From NCBI GenBank assembly GCA_965202795.1, contig OZ241848.1, positions 1,364,001 to 1,428,000 on the forward strand: a DNA stretch of 64,000 nucleotides, given 5' to 3'. Below, piece by piece: positions 59,013 through 64,000 of the stretch. The DNA comes from JACOND01 sp965202795. GTDB lineage: Bacteria; Bdellovibrionota; Bdellovibrionia; Bdellovibrionales; UBA1609. The first letter of the stretch is position 1; each line of letters starts with the position of its first letter. The position numbers were made by a program, and so were the translations under genes. The notes below the pieces were generated by a model. It had not been told where the DNA came from. It saw only the letters and a program-made list of their open reading frames with translations, and searched no databases.

Positions 59013-59272
59013 CGTCACGCCGCAGAGGTTCGGGAACGGCCGCGAGGCCGTCCCATCAAACAAGCCGCCCTCTGGTCATGCCCGTCACGCCGCAGAGGTT
59101 CGGGAACGGCCGCGAGGCCGTCCCATCAAACAAGCCGCCCTCTGGCCATGCCCGCTATTCTGCGGAGGGCCGGGAACGGCCGCGAGGCCGTCCCATCAAA
59201 CAAGCCGCCCTCTGGTCATGCCCGTCACGCCGCAGAGGTTCGGGAACGGCCGCGAGGCCGTCCCATCAAACA
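59013..59272 (+). repeat. Array of four 70-bp direct repeats with internal hairpin
   Basis: Copies start at 59013, 59083, 59153 and 59223 with exactly 70-bp period; the last is cut short before the prepilin stop. Each contains GGGAACGGCCGCGAGGCCGTCCC-type sequence, a 9-bp stem with a GCGA loop. Copies 1, 2 and 4 are nearly identical; copy 3 differs at the first 18 bp. This is the interspersed palindromic element in tandem. Confidence 0.9.
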
Positions 59273-59275
59273 GAC

Positions 59276-60226
59276 TCAGGTGGCATCAATACACTTGCCG
59301 CTGCTTGTGTCCAGCTTGCCGTCTTTTGTGGAGCAGGTTGCTGATGAGCAGTCACTGTCCGATGCGCAAAACTTTATGGGAAAAACCGCTTGGCCGCTGT
59401 TATTGCACACGCCCTTTGCGCGGAAGTTTTTGTAGGGCATGCAGGTTTCGCCTGTTGCGGCGCAGGCAGTTCCGGGGCAGTGGACCAAAGGGTGTTTGGG
59501 TTTTCCAGTGGAGTCAACATGGCATACCCCTGTAAAGTGGGAGACGCAGCCGGAGACGCCTTCAATGGTGAACTGAAGGGACAGGGTGTCGTTTGTTGCT
59601 CCCGCTCCTAGCTTGCCCTCTTTCGGACCCTCGCAGCCGGACGGGCAGTAGTAGCCCAGCTTTAGTTTTGTGTTGCAGCCGCTGAGCGCGCTTTCAGAGT
59701 CCATTAAGCAGAGGGTGGCGGAGGCAAAAAAGGTTTCCGCCCTTTTAAGAAGCTCCTTTCTAACTGTCTCTTTTTTGTAGCCGGTGTAAACCGGCATGGC
59801 CACAAAGGCCAGAACCCCGATAATGCTTACAATGGTCAGCAGCTCAACAAGGGAAAAGCCGCCGGCAGTCTGGGGGCGGGCTGTTTGCTGGGCCAGGCTG
59901 GCGGCGCTTGTTTGCTGGACCGGGCTGGCGGCCGGGGCTGTTTGATGTCCGGCTGCGCGGCCGGGCTGCAGGCTGGACGAAGGGCTGCTTGGGCGGGCCA
60001 AAAGCCCGGCAACAGTGCCCGCTGTGGCTGCTTTGAGCCTGGCCAGGCTCATGCCCCCGGCCATAGTCCTGATGTCCGGGCTGCCGGCTGGTCTGATGTC
60101 CGGCCTCTCGGCCGGGCTGATGTCCGGCCTCGCGGCTTGTCTGATGTCCGGCCTCGCGGCTTGTCTGATGTCCGGCCTCGCGGCCGGGCTGCCGGGGACA
60201 GGTTTTTGCTGTCTTTTTGCCATCAT
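59276..60226 (-). CDS. Type IV prepilin with unusually long repeat-rich leader
   Basis: A 316-residue protein. The prepilin peptidase site lies at Gly123-Phe124 (TAGGFSLVELLTIVSIIGVL), with the typical Glu at +5 and a hydrophobic helix. The mature part is about 193 residues with some 14 cysteines (GYYCPSGCEGP, CPGTACAATGETC, FCASDSDCSSATC), suggesting a disulfide-rich minor pilin. The 123-residue leader is far longer than usual and consists of ARPDIRQA-type repeats and QQTSAASLAQQT segments from the interspersed elements. A shorter start may exist at Met55 or Met59. No pilus assembly gene is near. Confidence 0.75.
   Translation of the reverse strand: MMAKRQQKPVPGSPAARPDIRQAARPDIRQAARPDISPAERPDIRPAGSPDIRTMAGGMSLARLKAATAGTVAGLLARPSSPSSSLQPGRAAGHQTAPAASPVQQTSAASLAQQTARPQTAGGFSLVELLTIVSIIGVLAFVAMPVYTGYKKETVRKELLKRAETFFASATLCLMDSESALSGCNTKLKLGYYCPSGCEGPKEGKLGAGATNDTLSLQFTIEGVSGCVSHFTGVCHVDSTGKPKHPLVHCPGTACAATGETCMPYKNFRAKGVCNNSGQAVFPIKFCASDSDCSSATCSTKDGKLDTSSGKCIDAT
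59879..60205 (-). repeat. Repeats encoding the prepilin leader
   Basis: Two interspersed cores lie at about 59879-59945 (TGTTTGCTGGGCCAGGCTGG and TGTTTGCTGGACCGGGCTGG). At 60068-60200 are about six copies of a 21-24 bp unit containing CTGATGTCCGGCCT. Together they make up most of the leader. Confidence 0.75.
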
Positions 60227-60359
60227 TTTAAAAGCGCGCCTCCATTGTTTTTCAGCCTAAAAGCCTTTTTTTGAAAAATCAAGGCTTTTTTGCCTCCAGC
60301 ATGTTTTTGCCTGATTCCATAAGCTTGTTGGGGGCGCTGGTTTTTTTCTGAAAAAAAAA

Positions 60360-61760
60360 TCAGTCGCTGGGCAGCTTCAAGCTGTCTTTTTTTTTCGGCT
60401 CGGCGGCGGTTTTTTGGATTTCTTTTTTTCTTTGGGCAAAGCAGCTCTCAATCCCCTGTGTGAATTTTTCCGCCAGGCTTTTCTTTTTGGCGGCGGGCAG
60501 CTTAAGGCGGTCCAGCTTGTTTGCCGCTTTCCGAAACTCTTTCAAAAAGCTGCCATGGCTCAAGGCGCAGGCTTTGGCAAAATGCTTGTGGGACTGGCTG
60601 TATTTTTTATCCTTGAAGAGCCGCTTTGCCAGAAGCTTTTGAAGCTCAAGCTCCTCTGGCTGCAGCCTGGCGGCCGCTTTTAAATAAGAAAAGGCCAGGC
60701 TGCTTTTCTCATTTAGAAAAAAAAGCCATGCCTGTTTTTGGACATAAAAGGAATTTTTGAATTTTCTGGCGGCTTCAATAACCATGGCCTTCCTTTTGTT
60801 TGGCTTTCTCTGGGAAAGCGCAAGCAAAATATGGCTTGCCGGGTCCTTCGGGTTTTTGGCTATTGACTTTTTGCAGGCTCTGCGGCTTTGCTGAAAAAAC
60901 CCGGTTTCAAAATAAGCCCTGCAAAGCTCGCTGTAATATTCCGGCTTTTTGATGTAGCGGATCATGTCTATCACAAGGGCGAGGGAGTGTTTTGTGCGCC
61001 CATCCTCTGTGATGAGCGGCAAAACCTCCTCATAAGCTGCGGCGAGCTTTCGGTTTCTCCTGATAGCCTCGCTGAAATTTTCAACCGCCAGGTCCCGGCG
61101 CCCCGGCTTTGTTTTGTCTTGAAGGTAAATGGCTTTGTAGGCTTTTCCCAGCAGGTAGTAAGGCTCCGGCATATCGGGATAGGCCTGAGCCGCATGATTA
61201 AGGACCTTGATTTGATTCAAATAGTCTTTGTTTTCCCTGTAGGTTTCGGCCAGGAGCTTCAGGGTTTCAAAAGAGGCCTTGCTGTAGACAGAGGCCTCCA
61301 GGATTTCAACAGCCTGGCTGTATCGCTCCTCGTCTTTTTTGCTGTCCAAAAACATTTTTAAAAAATTTTTTAAGGCAGTTTTTGCGTTTTTGGCCAGCGG
61401 CTGGCTGGGCGGGGCGGCTGCCGCCGGGCCTGCTGGCTGGGCAGGGCTTGCGGCTGGGCGGGGCTTGCGGCTGTTTTCGGCTGGGCCTGCTGGCTGGGCG
61501 GGGCTTGCGGCTGGGCGGGGCTTGCGGCTGTTTTCGGCTGGGCCTGCTGGCTGGGCGGGGCTTGCGGCTGTTTTTTTAACAGCCGCGGCTTTGGATTTTT
61601 TGCCGGAGGCGGGAGCTTCAGGCTTGGCGGCTGCTCCCGCCGCAAACAGCAAAATAATGCAGAGGCCGGCTGGGCGGCAAAGCCGCCTCAGAGCCTCCCC
61701 CCCTTGTCTGAATGTATGCTGTCTGGACATATTTTTGAGCATTGCCTTACTAGCCTGCAT
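60360..61760 (-). CDS. Exported TPR-repeat protein
   Basis: A 466-residue protein with a signal segment (LCIILLFAAGAAA) at about 32-45. A low-complexity part follows with a 19-residue repeat (SPAQPAGPAENSRKPRPAA) present 2.4 times, encoded by a 57-bp minisatellite. From about 125 to 440 it is a superhelix of tetratricopeptide-like repeats (LAETYRENKDYLNQIKVLNH, YYLLGKAYKAIYLQDKTKPG, ELCRAYFETGFFQQSRRACK). TPR proteins of this kind act as scaffolds; next to a prepilin gene, a pilus-assembly role such as a PilF-like pilotin is possible but unproven. The ATG at 61760 is the first of three in-frame candidates. Confidence 0.7.
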   Translation of the reverse strand: MQASKAMLKNMSRQHTFRQGGEALRRLCRPAGLCIILLFAAGAAAKPEAPASGKKSKAAAVKKTAASPAQPAGPAENSRKPRPAASPAQPAGPAENSRKPRPAASPAQPAGPAAAAPPSQPLAKNAKTALKNFLKMFLDSKKDEERYSQAVEILEASVYSKASFETLKLLAETYRENKDYLNQIKVLNHAAQAYPDMPEPYYLLGKAYKAIYLQDKTKPGRRDLAVENFSEAIRRNRKLAAAYEEVLPLITEDGRTKHSLALVIDMIRYIKKPEYYSELCRAYFETGFFQQSRRACKKSIAKNPKDPASHILLALSQRKPNKRKAMVIEAARKFKNSFYVQKQAWLFFLNEKSSLAFSYLKAAARLQPEELELQKLLAKRLFKDKKYSQSHKHFAKACALSHGSFLKEFRKAANKLDRLKLPAAKKKSLAEKFTQGIESCFAQRKKEIQKTAAEPKKKDSLKLPSD

Positions 61761-62234
61761 TCAGCCTGACTCAAAGCCTCCGCAGAGTCAATAAATTGCC
61801 GGATCAAGACCAAGGTCCGCAGGCGCCCTGCCGGGGCGCCCAAAGCAGCAGGCAGCCGCATGGCTGGGGGCAAACCTTTCGCTTCTTTAAGGGAAGGGGA
61901 TCTGCAAGCTTATAAAAAAGCCTCTCAAAAAGCCAGAGGAAACTCCATCATCAGGCCGGCGGCTTCCCCTCAGAAGAAAGCCTGTCCATCGCCTTGGTTT
62001 ATTGACAGGGGAAGAAAGAGATTTTCCCGGCCTAAGGGCTGTATTTTGGTTTTCTCAGCCGCAAAGCCGCAAAAATTTGTATAATGATTGTCAGCGGCGG
62101 CGGCCGCGCTGGCGCGTTTGCCGCCCTGAGGCGCCCCCGCCGCTAAAAGCCTTTATGCAGGCGGGGCTGCGGGCGCCCGCCTTAAAAGCTCAGCTGATCA
62201 GCCCAGACGGGGTTATTAAGGGAAGCCAGCTGTT
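61761..62234. other. Intergenic region between divergent genes with a -10 element
   Basis: No gene seen. A TATAAT hexamer lies at 62080-62085, about 150 nt before the next plus-strand gene, without a recognisable -35 at normal spacing. A short plus-strand frame at 61860-62084 has no features of a gene. Confidence 0.4.
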
Positions 62235-64000
62235 ATGAAAGCTGTTATGAAACCGGGGGCAGTAAAAGCCAAAGCGGCGAAAAAGCCGAAGGCAAGCTCT
62301 GTGGCCGGGCCGCCGGACCGCCGGGCAGCTGGAGCTGGGGGCCGGCGGCGGATATGGAAGCTTCTGCCGGCGGCGGGGCTGCTGGCCGGGCTGGCCGGGC
62401 TGGCTTTTGCGCGGGCAGAGCCTTCTTCTAACAATCCCTTTCATATATGTGTCTTTCACATCACAGACGAAAAAGACTCAGAGCATGAAGCTTACAATAC
62501 AAAAAAGCTTCAAACAAGACTTGAGGAGTTTGGGACTGATGTCCCAAAGGGCAGCGTAAAAGTCAAAGCTTATGGGGTGGAGGAGACAAAAAACATCCGC
62601 CGCGCCTTCAGGAAAATGGCGGGGGATGCAAGCCATAAATGCGACAGCCTGATGATTTCGGGAAACCACATGGGGCATTTTTATGGGGAAAAAAAAGCGC
62701 TTTTTCTAAAAGACCTGGAGGAAATGGCCTGTGAAAAGGGGCTTAAAGACTGGTTTGCCGGCATCAAGGCTTTGTGGCTGCATGGCTCCGGCACCGTCAC
62801 TGATGACAATCTGGCCGATCTCAGAGGCGCCGCTTTCAGAAATTTAGTGAAAGATCATAAATACACAAAAGGCGAAAGCGACCGGAGAACCCGATCCTTT
62901 CTCTCTGAAGCGGATAAGAGCATTCAGCATCCGCGAGTGACCGCTCGCATTCAGCATGCTTATAAGGCCAGCATTGATGAGCGCTCCCCCTTAAGCTCCC
63001 GTTATTTAAGGAGTTTTCCCAATGCGCAAATATATGGCTTTTTTGACAAAGCCCCCACCAGCGAAGACCTGTCCGGCATGGATGCTGGAAATGAAGAGCT
63101 TGAAAAAGGGCAGAGCCATCTCTTTCATCATATTGTGAAGATTGGAAAAATAATTGACACGAGCTTGACTGATCAGCATGGCAGAGCTTTTGTTGAGGGA
63201 ATCAAAGCTTTGGCGGCAAACGAAGAGGCGTGCGAAACAATAAGGGCAACAGCCTGGGAAAAAGGAGTCCACGATGCGGCCCAGTCTGTTTACGGCAAAA
63301 GCTATAAAGGCATCCGCCAGCTGGGCTGCGATTTGATTCAGGCCAAGCAGGTTTTGGACAATCCTGATGCCTCTGCTGAGCAAAAAGCCGCGGCAAAAAC
63401 CAAAATAAAAAAAACCCTGGACCGCATCAATCAATTAGACAAAGCGCTAAGCGAAACTGGAAGCATGACAGATGATAAAATCAAAAAAATCTTTGGCGCA
63501 GATAAAAGCGCAGAGGACATACAAAAAATCAAAGCCGAAGTCCAGAGGCTGAAAAGAGAAAATCTAAAGGCCTCGCATCTGCTTTTCAGCAATATTTATG
63601 ACACATGGAAGCTTGCCGGGGCGGCCGGAGATAATAATTTTAAAAATCAGGTTAAAGCAAAACTGAAGCAAGACACTTTTAAAACCGCGCTGAGCGAAAA
63701 AATTGACTCCCTTGTTCAGCCGGTTTTAGCCAAAGCGGACTATCTAAAATTCTGCAAAGAGATCAGCTGCGACGCGAATATCAAGGACAAAACAAATCAA
63801 ATCATAACAGCTCAAATAACCGCCGCCGAAGGCGATGACACAGGCAGCCGGATTTTGGCTGCCAGCGCCATAGACCAGCTCAATCAATATGATCTGATTA
63901 GCAAAGAGCAAGCCGCGGAGCTTGCAGCAAACACACAGCTTTTTCCCGCAGATGAAGCCAGCCCCTATATACAGCAAATCCAAAAGGGGCTGCAGTATCA
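62235..64000 (+). CDS. Large exported protein, caspase-fold-like N-terminal part (3' end outside window)
   Basis: The frame is open from ATG 62235 to the window edge (588 codons seen). A basic N-terminus leads to a hydrophobic segment (LLPAAGLLAGLAGLAFARA), a signal peptide. The first domain contains SLMISGNHMGHFYGEKKALF and then GIKALWLHGSGTVTDDN, whose order (a strand with His, then a second strand) resembles clan CD cysteine peptidases, but the expected Cys is not visible at the second site. A long helical region follows, rich in Lys, Ala and Asp. The weak resemblance is inference; no function is assigned. ATG 62247 is an alternative start. Codon use is AT-richer than in the housekeeping genes. 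Confidence 0.55.
   Translation, partial: MKAVMKPGAVKAKAAKKPKASSVAGPPDRRAAGAGGRRRIWKLLPAAGLLAGLAGLAFARAEPSSNNPFHICVFHITDEKDSEHEAYNTKKLQTRLEEFGTDVPKGSVKVKAYGVEETKNIRRAFRKMAGDASHKCDSLMISGNHMGHFYGEKKALFLKDLEEMACEKGLKDWFAGIKALWLHGSGTVTDDNLADLRGAAFRNLVKDHKYTKGESDRRTRSFLSEADKSIQHPRVTARIQHAYKASIDERSPLSSRYLRSFPNAQIYGFFDKAPTSEDLSGMDAGNEELEKGQSHLFHHIVKIGKIIDTSLTDQHGRAFVEGIKALAANEEACETIRATAWEKGVHDAAQSVYGKSYKGIRQLGCDLIQAKQVLDNPDASAEQKAAAKTKIKKTLDRINQLDKALSETGSMTDDKIKKIFGADKSAEDIQKIKAEVQRLKRENLKASHLLFSNIYDTWKLAGAAGDNNFKNQVKAKLKQDTFKTALSEKIDSLVQPVLAKADYLKFCKEISCDANIKDKTNQIITAQITAAEGDDTGSRILAASAIDQLNQYDLISKEQAAELAANTQLFPADEASPYIQQIQKGLQY

Noticed and set aside
59013..59272. CRISPR array
   Set aside because: The 70-bp units are repeated along their whole length with no unique spacers, and there are no cas genes.

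Overview
The window is a GC-rich chromosomal segment from a Gram-negative (diderm) bacterium. Diderm evidence: an Omp85 (BamA/TamA-type) barrel, several lipoproteins, two prepilins, a Slt70-type transglycosylase, MltG and an NtrC-type sigma54 activator. A histone-H1-like tail fused to a SWIB domain, long poly-A/T runs in a GC-rich background, and many secreted Cys-rich proteins without obvious function would fit a Bdellovibrionota or other delta-proteobacterium-like lineage. That placement is an inference, and no rRNA is present to test it.

Layout. 1-3.4 kb: a truncated lipoprotein gene, a membrane-anchored hypothetical, and a decayed Rpn-type gene broken by an IS110 remnant. 3.4-10 kb: housekeeping block truA, rplM-rpsI, htpX, a Slt70-type transglycosylase and a methyltransferase. 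10.2-12.2 kb: an apparently phase-variable prepilin/beta-helix gene behind a (TC)24 tract, bracketed by 90-bp direct repeats. 12.5-15.5 kb: a conserved protein of unsettled function and a Schlafen/AlbA-type ATP-binding protein with a 12-bp coding minisatellite. 15.9-24.1 kb: repeat-rich secreted protein, transglycosylase-like protein, OppA-type lipoprotein, then on the minus strand a histidine kinase without catalytic domain, an NtrC regulator and a glycosyltransferase. 24.4-28.7 kb: bolA, H1-SWIB protein, map, ahcY, unknown protein. 28.9-36.4 kb: an operon-like minus-strand run of five radical SAM enzymes and one short PLP enzyme. 36.4-47.8 kb: four near-identical coiled-coil/PD-(D/E)XK-like genes (one inverted, three tandem) around an FMN glutamate-synthase-like enzyme, MltG and a large Cys-rich secreted protein. 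47.7-58 kb: YgjP-like metalloprotease, E1-alpha dehydrogenase, a frameshifted Prc/CtpA protease, topA, a lysophospholipase-like hydrolase, an Omp85 protein and tRNA-Asn. 58-64 kb: two small envelope proteins, a 4 x 70 bp repeat array, a prepilin with a very long leader, a TPR protein, and the start of a large secreted protein that runs off the window.

Two themes dominate. First, the segment is full of repeat-driven plasticity: a TC microsatellite, a G-run frameshift, coding minisatellites of 12-57 bp, tandem gene duplication, inverted 1.3-kb repeats, and an interspersed palindromic element of about 70 bp that also lies in frame inside several protein genes. Second, the five radical SAM enzymes plus a PLP enzyme form the best candidate for an undescribed biosynthetic or modification system; no substrate is visible.
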